A stretch of 64,000 nucleotides of DNA, taken from contig JAREIK010000374.1 of assembly GCA_029783825.1 (NCBI GenBank), forward strand, positions 97,468-161,467, read 5' to 3'. Made by a program: the position numbers and the translations under genes. This document shows positions 26,301 to 40,300 of the stretch, piece after piece (the first letter of the stretch is position 1; each line of letters starts with the position of its first letter). The notes beneath the pieces are model-generated. The model did no database searches, was not told the DNA's origin, and worked only from the letters and a program-made list of their open reading frames with translations. The DNA is from Sapria himalayana. Taxonomy: Eukaryota; Streptophyta; Magnoliopsida; Malpighiales; Rafflesiaceae.

Positions 26301-26575
26301 TTTTTCAAAAAATTTAATTTAATAATTTAATATTTTTATAGTAAATTGAATAAAAAAATAAACTAAAAATAATATTCTATAAATAACAAAAAATAAAATC
26401 ATTTAATACATTATTATGATATAATATTTTACATAATTAAAACAAAAACATAACCAAATTTTATTACATCTTATTCATCAATGTATCTACCGACAGTGCA
26501 TAAAATATAATCTATCCATGCATTGACATTGCTTTATCCCTTCACTTTATAATACATATAAAGTGTAGTAATATA
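26300..26575. other. AT-rich tail of the outer E2 copy
   Basis: There is no gene. The word TTCATCAATGTATCTACCGA at about 26,473 is the complement of the conserved 3' tail seen at 21,000 in E1 and 46,175 in the inner copy. This fixes the orientation of the outer copy as minus. Confidence 0.75.
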
Positions 26576-27180
26576 TGTAAATAAACACAGTACATATATA
26601 CTCAGTATATGCGTACATATAATACTCAAGTATTATACATACATATACTGAATTTATACGCACGTATATACTCAATATATTTGTACGTATATACTTAGTA
26701 TATACTTATGTATATATTGAGTATTTATATACGTATATACCAAGTATATATGTTCGTATATATTGAGTATATATGTATGTATTTACTCAGTATATACGTA
26801 CATATATACTAAGTATATACGTATGTATATACTTAAGTATATACTCAGTATATATGTAGTTATATATAAAGTATATGTATGTATATACCTAGTATATACA
26901 TTCATATATACCAAGTATATATGTACGTATATACTGAGTATATACGTACGTACATATATACTATATATACGTACATATATACTCAATATATACGTGTATA
27001 TATATACTATAGTATATAGGTTTGTATATACTCAGTATATACATACTTATATACTATAGTATATACGTACGTATATACTCGGTATCTACATACTTATATA
27101 AAATAGTATATACGTACTTATATACTTAATGTATACGTACGAATATACTAAGTATTATATGTATGTATATATAATCACAT
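26575..27180. repeat. Large palindromic GTATATAC-ACGTAC array in outer E2
   Basis: About 25 imperfect units built on ATATACTNAGTATATACGTACGT run for 600 bp. The period is near 22-24 bp and each unit is close to self-complementary. The Tyr-Ile-Thr-type open frames on both strands (26,763-27,059 and 26,783-26,986) are repeat artefacts. Confidence 0.9.
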
Positions 27181-27920
27181 AGCCTCAGATTACACACACA
27201 CGTGTACTTTCATGCAAATACACATACCATCAATGACAATAGAAGGAAATGAGTATATATGTATCTATATACTGAATATATACATACGCATTTATTGTTG
27301 CTTCTACTGCTGCCACTAATAATAAAAGTGGGGTGGGCAATGATGTTATACTGATTAAGTTCTCTACCAACCACTTGTTTTGAGATTGAGTAAGTTTTTG
27401 ATGAGGCGGCGAGCTGCTTTTCCCAAAATAGGACTCAATATTCTTTATGGCACTTACATCCTATAAAAATCAGGTAATATTATATTTTTCCTTCTGATTG
27501 AATATTGTTTTGTGAAATCTAATAAAATTACACGACACTACATGGGCATCATCATCATTCTAAGACCTAGTACAATTAGAACTAATAATTGTAGAACCTA
27601 CAACTAGAAAAATTATTTCCTCATACATACGCTTTGGACCATGTGATAATTGTATATCTACACAATTACTAAAAGCCTTTATCTACATTTTTCTATCTCT
27701 GTCTACCAGGCTGGCCTGGACCAGAAATATCTTCATGCCATAGCTTTTGGGAAGATCTAATATCTATGGCTTTTATAACCTGAATTGGTAAGCAATTCAT
27801 GATGATGACCAGACCAACCCGAACAATTATATATTCAAATGTGTGTGTGTGTGTGTGTGTGTGTAAATGGCTGTGTATGTATGACAAAATATACATGTTT
27901 AGAAATAAATATATGCATCC
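27180..27920. other. Outer E2 block homologous to E1 interior, with (GT)n
   Basis: No gene is seen. The sequence matches E1 19,740-20,290 on the opposite strand, interrupted at 27,841-27,864 by an uninterrupted (GT)n microsatellite where E1 has only a short CA-rich run. It is inferred to be 3' noncoding sequence of the family. Confidence 0.7.
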
Positions 27921-28255
27921 ACTTATGTATATACTAAGTATATACATAGGTTTATACTTTAGTATATACATAGGTATATACTCAGTATATACGTACATAT
28001 ATACCAAGTATATAAGTACGTATATACTATAGTATATATGTATGTATAAATTGAGTATATGTACATATATACTCAGGATATATGAACATATATACTAGGT
28101 ATTTACATACATATATAGTCAGTATATCCGAACATATATACTCAGTATATACGTACATATATACTCTGAATATACATACATATATACTCAGTATATATGT
28201 ACATATATAGTGTAGTATATATGTACTTATATACTACAGTATTATATGTAAGTAT
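27920..28255. repeat. Second palindromic GTATATAC array in outer E2
   Basis: About 14 units like those at 26,575-27,180 (ATATACTCAGTATATACGTACAT type) occur here. Both arrays lie in the 3' half of the element, as in the inner copy and in E1. Confidence 0.85.
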
Positions 28256-29640
28256 ATATAATCACATAGCCTTAGATGAGACCCACACACATGTACTTTC
28301 ATGCAAATACACATAACATCAAAGTCAACAAATGAAAATAATCTAGGGTTGAAAAAACACACATATATGTCTCTCAACATGATTAGCATCTTTTAGTTCT
28401 TTGTCATCTAGTACTCCCTACAGATAGAGAACATTGTTACACTTATGCATGGAGCATAACATTATACATTTACAAACCAATAAAGAACACAACCCTATGC
28501 CATTGATAAATAGATAGACTAGCACAAGCAAAACCAACTGCCATTTGCTAGAAATTTCACACAACGATATAATAATGAGCATGTTTTTAAATTACTGAAT
28601 CAAGATGACTTCAATATTTCTAGTAAACAATCCATTAAAATATTCTTCTGAGTTGCCCAGCTTCATGCATCAGTCCATGGTTAATTATAGGAAAACTATA
28701 AAGTAACAAATAAAAGGAAAATAGAAGTTGAAATAACAACAGGTTGCATGGTATTGAATTATTCCACACCTATAGTTTCATTTAGGAATTATAATGGCTA
28801 TTAACATTTCAACAGTTTAATTGCATTGATGAGCAATAAAAAGTAGTCATAAATCAGAACTGTGAGAACACAGATCTGCACAAAATAAGAGTGTCAAGAA
28901 CAAACCTGCGTCTTTGTGGGACCATAATTTTTTCATTCATCTCATAGCTTCAGAACCTAAGGTGTTGTTCCCTAGTACCAGGAAGACCAGCCAAGCCTTT
29001 TACATACCTAGAATAAGCTAAAAATCTACCCAAAATAGTCCGGGACACACAAACATATTCACAGATATATAAAAATTGTAATTATAGACATGAACAAACA
29101 CAAATCTAAGTTGATAGTCATACAACTTCAACAAATATCTAAAATATGTCTATCAATGATGTTTAGAGAGAGTGAGTACAAAAATAAAATGTTTCAGAAA
29201 TAATGAAGATAATAGAAGCTTGGCCTCCTTTTGATCCAGCTGAAATTGGTAAACATGGGACACATGCATTGAAAGGACCGTGGCAATGTCTGAATCCTTT
29301 GAATCATATTTTTTTTCATGCATCTCACATTTAATGTCATGAAAAGATTCATTATAAGGTTAATCAGTAAAGTAAATAATAAAACTAGAATAAAAAAAAT
29401 TTGAAACCTCCAAAAAAATCTCATCATGTTTTGCTACACAGTGACAAAAATCAAAAACAATTCAAAAATAATTTTGATATAAAATCATCCTCATAATTAG
29501 TTGGTGATTTTGTGCTAGCCTCTCCTACAAGGTTTCGTAGCTGGATCTTAGACTATTATCTGTCGTGTCAATGCTGCTAACTATCAAATGATTTTGTGCT
29601 AGCCTCATAAAGGATATCTACTATTGCATTACATTCTTAA
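28255..29640 (-). other. 3' region of the TNPA unit in the outer E2 copy
   Basis: On the minus strand this matches the inner copy's 43,000-44,180. Shared blocks are near 29,194-29,427 (43,090-43,390), the block with AGGTTTGTTCTTGACACTC near 28,890 (43,651), and the GCATGGAGTA/AACAATGTTCTC block near 28,430 (44,106). The homology to the inner copy ends near 28,370, exactly before the captured XRN segment of the inner copy. No complete gene is present. Confidence 0.7.
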
Positions 29641-30115
29641 TTTCTTTCATCTCATCATTCATTTCTTTAATTTCTTGCTTTCGTCTATCAAATGAGTAAT
29701 CTTCTCATCCTTCTCTTCTTTCATTTCTTACATTTCTTCCTTCAAATGAGTAATCTTCTCTTCCTCCTCTTTTTTTACTTCATGAATTTCTTCCATCAAA
29801 TTAGTAATCTACTTATCGGTCTCATCTTTAATTTTCCACATTTCTTCTTTCAAAGAAGATATCTATTCATCATACTCTTTCATTTATGTCTCCATAACTT
29901 CAAAACATTCATTTGATTTAATTACCTATTGTTCGACCGCCTCATCCACCATTGCTATGATAGATGAATTAGAAGCACGCCTGCTACAATGAAATGCCAC
30001 TCCCTTCGAGCCGATGATGTACACTCGCTACTTCTTATGAACTACTATGGTCTCCAAATAGATAGGATCATAGGCAATTTGTTGAAGATCCATAAAACTC
30101 TCAACTTATTGGGAA
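29640..30115 (-). pseudogene. TNPA C-terminal coiled-coil remnant (outer E2 copy)
   Basis: On the minus strand, 30,110 down to about 29,640 corresponds to the last part of the inner copy's TNPA gene (42,560-42,950). It begins at the CAACAAGTTGAGAG block, keeps the YLETI-type segment in broken form, and contains a Lys/Glu-rich coiled-coil region. That region is built of at least four direct 54-bp (18-codon) units; the marker AGTAATCT-type word recurs at 29,690, 29,744, 29,798 and 29,852. Several in-frame stops are visible. TATA-type tandem repeats abut it directly at about 30,115, so the whole transposase and most of TNPA have been deleted. The plus-strand frame 29,692-29,916 is only the complement of this region. 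Confidence 0.75.
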
Positions 30116-32032
30116 GCATATAGTTATGTATTTATATATATATATAGTTAAACATATAGTTATGTGTGTGTGTGTGTGTGTGTGTATTTATTTATTTATA
30201 CAAGTAGTTATATGTATTTATACATAAATATAAACAAAGTTATAAACAAATATATAGATTTACATATATGTATAAATAGTTACAAATATAGGAATATTTA
30301 ATTATATATAGTTTTATATAGTTATACAAATATTTATATATAATTATACACATATAGATAAACATAATGTTGTATGATGTAATACATGTAATTATAAATA
30401 TAGTTACATGTGGTTATACATATAGTTTCACATATAGTTAAACTTATATTTATACATGTAGGTATATTTTTTTTTTCATACAATTTTATATATTTATACA
30501 TAAATTATGTTTAGGTATAGATATAGTAAAATATTTTTTTATATACTAATATATACAAATATATATAAAAATAAGTTGTAAATTATATAAATATAGTTAT
30601 GTATAATGTTTTTATAGTTATACATATAGTAAGATACAATTATTTATAGTTTTATATTATTATACATATAATATATATAGTTATAAATAGTTATATATAA
30701 TTAAACAAATAGTTATATATAGATATATTCATACAAGTAGTTATAAGTAGTTATACATAAATGTATATTAGTTATAAACAAATATATAGATTTACATATA
30801 TGCATACATAAATATATACATAGTTACAAATATAGTTATATTTAATTATATATAGCTTTATATAGTTATACAAATATATATATATATATATAAAATTAAT
30901 CACATATAGTTAAACATAATGTTGTATGTTGTTATATAGTAATTATAAATATAGCTACATGTGGTTATACATATAGTTACACATATAATTATACTTATAT
31001 TTAAACATGTTGGTATAAATATGTTTTTATTTAATTTTAAAAATGTGTACATATTGTTATCTATAGGTATAGATATAATAAATACATTTTTATATACTAA
31101 TATATAAAAATGTATATTAAATATATGTTGTTAATTATATATTTATATATAGTTATGTATAATGTTTTTTAGTAATACATTTAGGCAAATATAATTATTT
31201 ATAGTTATATGTTCTTATACCTATAGTATATATTGTGAAAAATAGAGTTTTATATAGTTAAACATATAGTTATATATAGATATAATCATATATGTAGTCA
31301 TATGTTGTTATACATAAATGTATACAAAGTTATAATCAATTATATAGATTTACATATATGTATGCATATATGTGTTCATAGTTACAAATACAGTTATATT
31401 GATTTATATAGAGTGTTACATAGTTAGACAAATATTTATATATTGTTATACACATGTAGTCGAACATAATGTTGTATGTTCTTATACATGTAATTATAAA
31501 TAAAATTACATTTGGTTATACATATAGTTACACATATTGTTATACTTATATTTAACAAGTAGATATATATATATTTTTTATATAATTTTATATATTTATA
31601 CATATAGTTATATATAGTTATAGATATAGTAAAATACTTTCTTATATATTACTATACAAATATGTATATTAAATATATGTTATAAATTATATATTTAAAT
31701 ATAATTATGTATAAAGCTTTTATAGTTATATATATAGTAAGATACAATTATGTATAGTTATATATTATTATACATATAATATATATAGTTATAAATAGTT
31801 ATATATAATTAAACATATAGTTATATATAGATATATGCATACAAGTAGTTATAAGTAGTTATACATAAATGTATACAATATTATAAACAAATATTTAGAT
31901 TTAATTATATGAATACATATATACATATATGTATATATAGTTACAAATATAGTTATATTTAATTATATAGAGTGTTACATAGTTATAAAAATATTTATAT
32001 ATAGTTATACACATATAATTATAAATATATAT
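30115..32032. repeat. Tandem ~550-bp TATA-type units, outer E2 copy
   Basis: The marker CATACAAGTAGTTATAAGTAGTTATACATAAATG and its variants recur at about 30,190, 30,740, 31,300 and 31,835, giving a period near 550 bp and about 3.5 copies. The units are made of GTTATA-rich sequence, but their irregular words are conserved between copies. The same units occur in the opposite direction at 34,600-36,330 and once in E1. A (GT)n run lies at about 30,162-30,184. No gene is present. Confidence 0.85.
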
Positions 32033-32650
32033 CACTACAAGAAAATGTTTATTTACCGTGGAAAATTTAGCTAAGGATCAATCTCTAGCTAAATTATGAT
32101 GGATTAGCTTGGGAATAGCAATGGATTTTTGATTTTTCATTGAAATAAAAATTTACAATAGATTAGCAATGGAAATGGTCGAATGAAAAATTTCCCTAGC
32201 AAATATTTTCGTAAATTTCGCACGAAGAAAAGTAGGAAATTTAGCGATGGATTTAGCAATGAAATATTCCTACCTAATTATGAGCGACATATTTTATTGA
32301 CAGATTTTCTTGGCTAATTAGATCCCGACATTATCTACCGCTAATATTTTCGTAAATTCCGTACAAAGAAAAGCGAGAAATTTAGCGATAGATTTTGCCT
32401 AGCTAATTAGATTTGACAAAGTACGTCGCTAATATTTGCATAAATTCCATGCAAAGAAAAGTGGAGAATTTTGCGACAGATTATCCATAGCTAATTTAAA
32501 TCCATCACAAAATAATTATCTGAATTTATTTTTTTATGAGTTTATATATAATGGAAGTGATAATTCCTTTAATGTTTATTTTCTCAAAATATATGCATTT
32601 AGCTAGAAATAATTCCCTAGCTATTTGGGTTAGTTATAATTTTCATCGCT
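32033..32650 (+). repeat. Inner CACTA A-type terminal and subterminal repeats
   Basis: The terminal CACTACAAGAAAATG is followed by AGCTAAGGATC, AGCTAAATTATGATGGATTAGC and many TTTAGCGATGGATTT and CCTAGCTAATTA(G) motifs in both orientations. It is the same arrangement as 16,178-16,660 and the complement of 48,430-49,049. Confidence 0.85.
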
Positions 32651-34890
32651 AATATTTAATGATTTTTTTATGCATCATTTATTTTATTATTTTATATAAT
32701 TTTTTATATTAAAGGTATATCATGGTCTATAGATGAGCGATCCTTTAAATATACAATCTCCTCATATAATAATACAAAATGATATTAAAAAAAATTAATA
32801 AATATATAAATACGAATAAAAATTTATATTAAATATGATTAAAATAAAGATTTTTTGATTATAATTTAATTACAAAATTATACTAAATTTTTTCTAAAAT
32901 ATTTATTTATGATATTTAAAAATTTGTATTAAAAAACATTATATAATTTATTATATAATTATAAAATTTTAAAAATATTTTAATTAGTAAAAAATCAATT
33001 AAAATTACCACTAATAAAAAACTAAAATAAACAATTGTTTGATTAATTAAAAAATTTTTAAAAATATATGAATAAACGAATAAACAAGTAAATATTTATA
33101 AAAATAAATTCATAAAATAATATTTTTATGATATAGAAATATTTTAAAAATATAATGACTAAAAGATTTGAAATTTTTGATTTATAAAAAAAATTTAAAT
33201 TTTTCATAAAATATCAAAGAAAAAAAGTTGATATTTTATGATTAATATATTGATGTTTTTAATTACATCAAAATAATTTTGATTATTTAAAAAATTAATA
33301 TTTCAGAGTAGTTATTAAATCAACACTTCAAACATTAAAATTTATATTGACTAAAAAATTCAAATTTTATACTTTTATAATTATTTCATATTATATTAAT
33401 AAAAAATAAATACGATTCTTATAAATTTATAACCATATTACATATATATATATATATATATATATATGAATACTTTATTATTATATAATATTATTTTATT
33501 TATTTATTAAATAATATCATTTATGGTTAAATAAAAATCTATTTCAATTATTTTATTTTTAGTATTTAATTTTTATAATTTTATTTTAGTTTTATTTTAT
33601 TGTATTTTATTTTATATATATTTACATCCATTTTAGTATTTATATAAGGTTTCATTGAAAAAAAATTCTAAGTCATTAACACTTGGCAATTTTTCAATCT
33701 TTCAAATGACGAAGGAGAGGCGAGACGTGACTATGGAAGCAACCTAAATCCCTCTTCTTGTTACCATGTAATATTATCATTGTTCTTCTCCTTCGGAATG
33801 CTATATACATATCTCCGTCTTTCTCAATTTAATTACCACTAACAGATTTTTATTTTTACTAAAAAATTAATGTATTACCTTTTTTTTATTTTCACCCAAT
33901 TTTTCTTGTTTTTTCTTCTGTTTTCATTTCACCTATATAATTTTGACTCTACAATATTAATAAAACAATAAATTATCAGTGTAATCTTTGTTTTTTTACT
34001 ATTTAAATTTTTAGGGTTTTATTGATTTCAAATACTAAATGTTTGCATTTGTTTTATCCTTCTATAACTTAAGAAATTAAATAATGCTTTATGTTTTCTG
34101 CTTCTATAACTTAAGAAAAAACAAACGTAATGTTAATGGGTTGTATTTTTGTTGTCTCTGAATATATTATAAATAAATAACAGTATATATAAACTTTTAT
34201 ATATTTATATAATTATATGAAATTATATATATATGTCAATACATTAATATATATAAAAGTATTATTTTATATTAAAACACTAATATGTTTATATTAACAT
34301 ATACTGTTATATATAAATATAAATAGATAAATATATATATATATATGTATTAATGTTTATAAATATTTATAAAATATTTACATAAAACTATCCATTTATA
34401 TAATATTTTATATTAAAATTATATTACATAAAATGTTTATGCATTTTTGTAAAAATTTATATAACATATTAATTTTTATATAAATATAGAATATTTATAA
34501 TGTTTATATAAATGTGATATATATACTATATAAAATTTATATAAGTGTTACATATATATAATTAAATATAAGGAATATTTAAAAAAATATTTTAAACACA
34601 AATATTATATCTAAACACTTGTTTAATTATATAATCATATTCGATTATATATAAAAGTATTTATAACTATATTTATAATTAAGTAAACTATTTTTATAAC
34701 TATATTTATAACTATAAATAGCTAATTTTGAAACTATATAATAATGTATAACTATATGCATAATTTTATATAACTATATTTCTAACATAATATACTTTAT
34801 GTATAATTATATATAACTATATATAATTATATTTTACTAAATGTATACCTATATAAATGTTATATATAATTATATCTTTAACAACATACA
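32033..34890. repeat. Left arm of 2.84-kb inverted repeat
   Basis: This arm is collinear with the reverse complement of 46,209-49,049. Paired landmarks include 33,445-33,467 (AT)n with 47,587-47,611, the TTTCATTGAAAAAAAATTCTAAG word near 33,648 with its complement near 47,385, and ACACTTGTTTAATTATATAATCAT near 34,615 with 46,430-46,455. The coordinate sum stays near 81,080, so indels are few. Apart from the subterminal motifs the arm is AT-rich and has no gene. Confidence 0.88.
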
Positions 34891-36340
34891 TATTTATAAC
34901 TATGTGTATAACTATATATAAATATTTGTATAACTATTTAATATTCTATATAATTAAATATAACTATATTTGTAACTATGTATACATATATGTATTGATA
35001 TAATTAAATCTATTTATTTGTTTATAAACTTTGTATACATTTATGTATAACTATGTATGATTACTTGTATGAATATATATATATATATATAACTATATGT
35101 TTAACTATATATAACTCTATTTTTAACTATATATACTATAGGTATAAGAACTTATAACTATAAATAATTGTCTTTGACTATATGTATAACTATAAAAATA
35201 TTATACATAACTATATTAAAATATATAATTACCAACATATATTTAATAAGCATTTTTATATATTATTATAAAAAAATATATTTTAGTATATTTATACCTA
35301 TACATAACAATATGTATAGATATATGAAATTAAATTAAAAAATATATATACCTACATGTATAAATATAAGTTAAACTATATGTTTAACTATATGTATAAC
35401 CACATGTAACTATATTTATAATTACATGTATAACAACATACAACATTATGTTTAATTATATGTGTACAACTATATATAAATATTTGTATAACAAAATAAA
35501 ACTTTATATAAATAAATATAACTATATTTTTAACTATTTATACATATATGTATACATATATGTAAATCTGTATATTTATTTATAACTTTGTATACATTTA
35601 TGTATAACTACATCTAACTACTCGTATGAATATATATATATAACTAAATATATGTATAATAACATACTATATATTTTTTAACTATTTATAACAAAATAAT
35701 TGTGTGTGTGTGTGTATAAAACTAAATGTTTAATGATATATAATTTTTTATAACTAAATATACTATATATATAATAACATGTAACTATAAATCATTGTAT
35801 CTTATTATATGCATAACTATAAAAACTTTATACATAACTATATTTAAATATATAATTAACAACATATATTTAATATACATTTTTTTATATTAGTATAAAA
35901 AATGTATTTTTGTATATCTATACCTATACATAACTATATGTATAAATATATGAAATTAAATGAAAAATTATATATACATACATGTATAAATATTAGTTTA
36001 ATTATACGTGTAAATATACGTATAACCACATGCAACAATTTTTATAATTATATGTTTAAAAACATACAACATAATGTTTAACTATATGTGTATAACTATA
36101 TATAAATATTTATATAACTATAAAAAACTCTATATAAATAAATATAACTTTATTTTTAACTCTATATACATATTTGTAAATTTATATAATTGTTTATAAT
36201 AGTGTATAAAATTATCTATAACTACATATAACTACTTGTATGAATATATATATATGTATATACATATATACAACTATATGTTTAATTATATATAACTCTT
36301 TATAACTATATATACTATATGTATACTAACACATAATAAT
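34600..36340. repeat. Tandem ~550-600-bp TATA-type units, inner CACTA copy
   Basis: The marker TTTATAACTTTGTATACATTTATGTATAAC and its variants recur at about 35,020, 35,580 and 36,190. These are about three copies of the unit also found on the opposite strand at 30,115-32,032. The region lies between the subterminal arm and the transposase. No gene is present. Confidence 0.85.
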
Positions 36341-36599
36341 AAATGGGATAATACTAATTTGTTGTACTAACTTTAAATTAAATGACAAAAGATATAATAT
36401 CAACAAAATGTTAGCACATAGCATGAGAGTGTCCATTGGTCTGGCTCATATTTGGGATAATACAAATAATGGTTTTTGCACTCTTACCTAATTCCACCCC
36501 TTGGGCCTCAGGCTTATATATGACCTTATGTATGACAAAATATGTAATATTTTATAGGTGTGTATAGAAGAAAATTTTTTATTCTTTTATGTAATTCTT

Positions 36600-36846
36600 C
36601 ATTCTAACACCGCATTCTCTGCGTGTCTTCCACTCCCTCTTTCATTATTTCTTTCATTCTCTTGCTTTTTTTACGTGTCACTCTTTCTCTCTTGTTATTT
36701 TCTTTCTCCCTCTCCTTTCTTGCGTGTTCTCTCTCTCCCTCTCTCACTCTCCCTCTTTCTCCCTCTTTCTCTCTCCATATCTCCCCCTTCTCTCTCCCCC
36801 TTTCTCTCTCTCTCTCCCACTTTCTCTCTCTCTCTCTCTCTCTCCC

Positions 36847-36878
<32 letters not shown>

Positions 36879-37055
36879 CCACTCTCTTTCTCTCTCTCTC
36901 CCTCTCTCCCACTCTCTCACTCACACACTCTCTCTCTCGCTCTCTCCCACTTTCTCTCTCTCTCTCTCTCTCTCTCCCTCCCTCACTCCATTTCTCTCCC
37001 CCCACTCTCTCCCCTTTCTCTCTCTCTCTCTCTCCATCACTCCCTCTCCCCCTTA
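36600..37055. repeat. (CT)n-rich polypyrimidine tract
   Basis: About 450 bp here are almost purely pyrimidine on the + strand, dominated by CTCTCT with TTTCTC, CCCC and CAC interruptions. It lies just upstream of the transposase pseudogene, where a promoter or 5' untranslated region would be. Long Leu-Ser-Pro frames on + and Arg-Glu frames on - are artefacts of the repeat. Polypurine-polypyrimidine tracts of this type can form triplex DNA. Confidence 0.92.
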
Positions 37056-37338
37056 AACTTTAAATTACTTTCTTTTTGCTTTATTTTCTTGTGCATTATC
37101 ATATTTTGCTCCCTTTATCTAGTAATAGCCTGATATCTCTTAATTTTTATCATGCTATAAATTGCTTTATCTATTCATGTAGATTCAACAAATGCATTGC
37201 CTTGATATTCATGATATTTAATTTTTAAATATTCATATGAAAGTAATTTTATTTAATTATTAGTATATTTTGAAGTAATTGAATGTTTAATCTAAAATAA
37301 TATTTGAGCATTATTCTTTGCAAATAAAACAGTATAAA

Positions 37339-40300
37339 ATGAGTTCAGATCATTAGTGGATGTACAAAAGATATATGAATGGAATTTTGAATAATGATTT
37401 TTTGAGTGGGCTTGAATGTTTTTTCAATTTTGCACATAGTCAATCGAGATGGATGGATGGAAAAAAAAATTAAGTGTCCATGTAATCATCACAAGTGTCA
37501 AAATATCTCTTTTCGTGATGTAAACACTATAATATATCATTTGGCTAAATATGACTTTGTGCCAAATTATTTTGTTTGTATTTATCATGGAGAAAGTATA
37601 ATGGCTCTGAACATTGACCAAAATGAGGGTACAGAATCATTTGTTTTTGGTAAAGAAGCATCAAACAGATACCATCGGATGATCATGGAAGATGTTGGTG
37701 CTGATTTCAATATGGATACATGGATGAACCACCTAATCCTAAAGCTGATAAATTTTATGAAATGCTTAAAGCTACAGATAATGAGTTGTGGTCTGGTTGT
37801 AAAACACTTTCGCAATTATTACTTGTGGCTCGACTTATGAGTATTAAGTTAGAAAATCATATGTATGAGAAATTATTTGATCAGGTGACAGAACTGATGA
37901 AGGAGATTGTTCCAGATAATAATTTGGTCACTAACAACTTTTACAACACTAAGAAGTTACTATGAGGAATGGGTCTACCAGTGGAAAAAATTGTTTGTTG
38001 TTTTAATAGATGTATGTTATATTGGGGTGGTGATAGTGATTTAATTAGCTGTAAGTTTTGTGATCATCCTCAGTTTAAAAAGGTATCTTGTGTTGTAGAT
38101 ATATGACAAAAATTAAAAGTTGCATTTAAGAAGATGTATTATTTTCTTTTAATTCCTAGGTTGTAGAGACTATATGCATCAAATGCTACAAAAAATGATA
38201 TGAGGTGGCATTCTGAGCATGAGGTTGAAGAAGGGGTAAGGCTTCATCCATCAGATTCTCTTGCTTGGAAGTATTTTAATCATATAAATCAAGATTTTGT
38301 TGCTGAAAGTAGAAATGTGAGATTGGGTCTCTGCACTGATGGATTTCAACCTTTTGGGCAATCTAGACAATAGTATTCAACATGGCCAGTGATAGTGACA
38401 CCTTATAATTTGCCTATGTGGTTGTGTATGAAGAAGCAATATATATTTTTTGTCAATAATGGTTCCAGGGCCAAAAATCCATAAGATGCTAGATGTTTTC
38501 TTTTAGCCTCTTAGAACATAGTAAATCATTTGTGGGATGTTGGCATGAATACATATAATATCTCAAAGAAGCAAAATTTCATAATGTGGGTGGCCCTTAT
38601 GTGGATGGTATGTAACTTTCATGCATATTCAATGTTATCTGGCTGGAGTACTACAGGATGATTTGCATCCCCATATTGCATGAAAAAGTCTGATACATAT
38701 AACCTCAAATTTAGTGGTAAATAGTCATTGTTTGATAACCATAGTAAGTTTCTACCTACGAATCATCCATTTTGACGAAATAGAACTACATTTCGAAAAA
38801 TAAAACTACGCTGACAGTTACACTAGCAGTTCATTCAGGACATGATATTATGACAGAGATTTAGAGTTTGGGCTTGAAGAAGATAACTGAAATGAATGCC
38901 ACCTAGAAATAATGAATCAATATGCAAAATATTTGACAGGAGGAAATATAGTATATTTTTATACTTGCCCTATTGAAAGTCCAATTTAATTCGTGAAAAC
39001 TTGGATGTAATGCATATTGAAAAAATGATTTTGAAATTGTTTCCAATGTTGTACTTACTGTAGATGGAAAAATAAAAGATACTTTAAAATCAATTCAAGA
39101 GATGAATGATTACTGTATGCATTCTGAATTGAAACTAAACGAGGTAATAGGAAAATTCTTTAAAGCTCGTTACACACTTGATAAGAAGGCAAGACGGATA
39201 TTGTGTGATGGTCTAAACATTTAAAATTCTTTGATGGATATGTGTCAAATATGGGTAGATGCTTGGATATGAAGAATTTTAAGTTATCTGGAATGAAAAG
39301 TCATGACTGTCATGTCTTTATGTAGAGATTAATACCAATTGCATACTATGAATTACTTCCCCTAAGTATTTAGAAGGTCATTACATAACTTAGTTTGTTT
39401 TTGAAACAACTAACTGCAACCATAATCAAAATAGATGACATTGCGAGGCTTGAGAATGATATTCCACTTATTCTTTGTAAGCTTGAATATAATTCCCATT
39501 GAGTTTTTTTTTTGACTCAATAGAGCATTTGCCAATCCATTTGGCATATGAAGCAAGGATAATAGGGTCAGTGCAATACAGGTGGATGAATCCTTTTGAA
39601 AGGTAAATATATATAATTAGCTGTGTTTTATTATTTCATACATAAATTAATATTGTAATTTAATATAATTGAAACCTAATATTGTGGTTGTAGGTATATT
39701 CGTAAGTTGAAATCGAATGTTAGAAATAAAGAAAAAGTTAGAGGTTCAATTTGTAATGCATATTTAGTAGAATAAGCATCATCATTTTGTTCTTATTATT
39801 TTGAGGATCATATCAATACAAAGAATAGAAATGTGCCTCGCAATGATAAAGGTCATATGATGGTGGAAGATGATTCTGTGGACAAACTATCTATCTTCAA
39901 GCACCCTAGAAGAGCATTTGGAAGAGCAAAAAAAGATTTATGACAGATAAAGATTACAAAGCAACTTAGAGCTACATTTTACTTAAATATAAGGAGGTTG
40001 TACCATATATTGAGTATGTATACCAAAAAAGGTTGCATGTTTAATCATAGTTTAAATTTGTCCTTAATAGGAATAATATAAAATTGATATACATTTTTCT
40101 CTCTTTTTATATATATGTAGTATTTATATTGAGCAGTTAAAAAATATGCAACTAGTAATTTTCATCATTGATGTCGATTATATGCTGGAAACTGAATTTG
40201 CAAATTTGTTAAAAATTATGTGAGAATTATTAAGTTTTAAATTTTTTGAATTATTTAATTTATTAGTATCCTTTACTTGTTAACATCATTTGTTTAATTT

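Noticed and set aside
26763..28032. Tyr-Ile/Tyr-Thr-rich frames on both strands
   Set aside because: They are translations of palindromic GTATATAC arrays, which read similarly on both strands.
36558..37133. Leu-Ser-Pro-rich frames (+) and an Arg-Glu-rich frame (-)
   Set aside because: They are products of the (CT)n tract; three frames on one strand and one on the other are open together.
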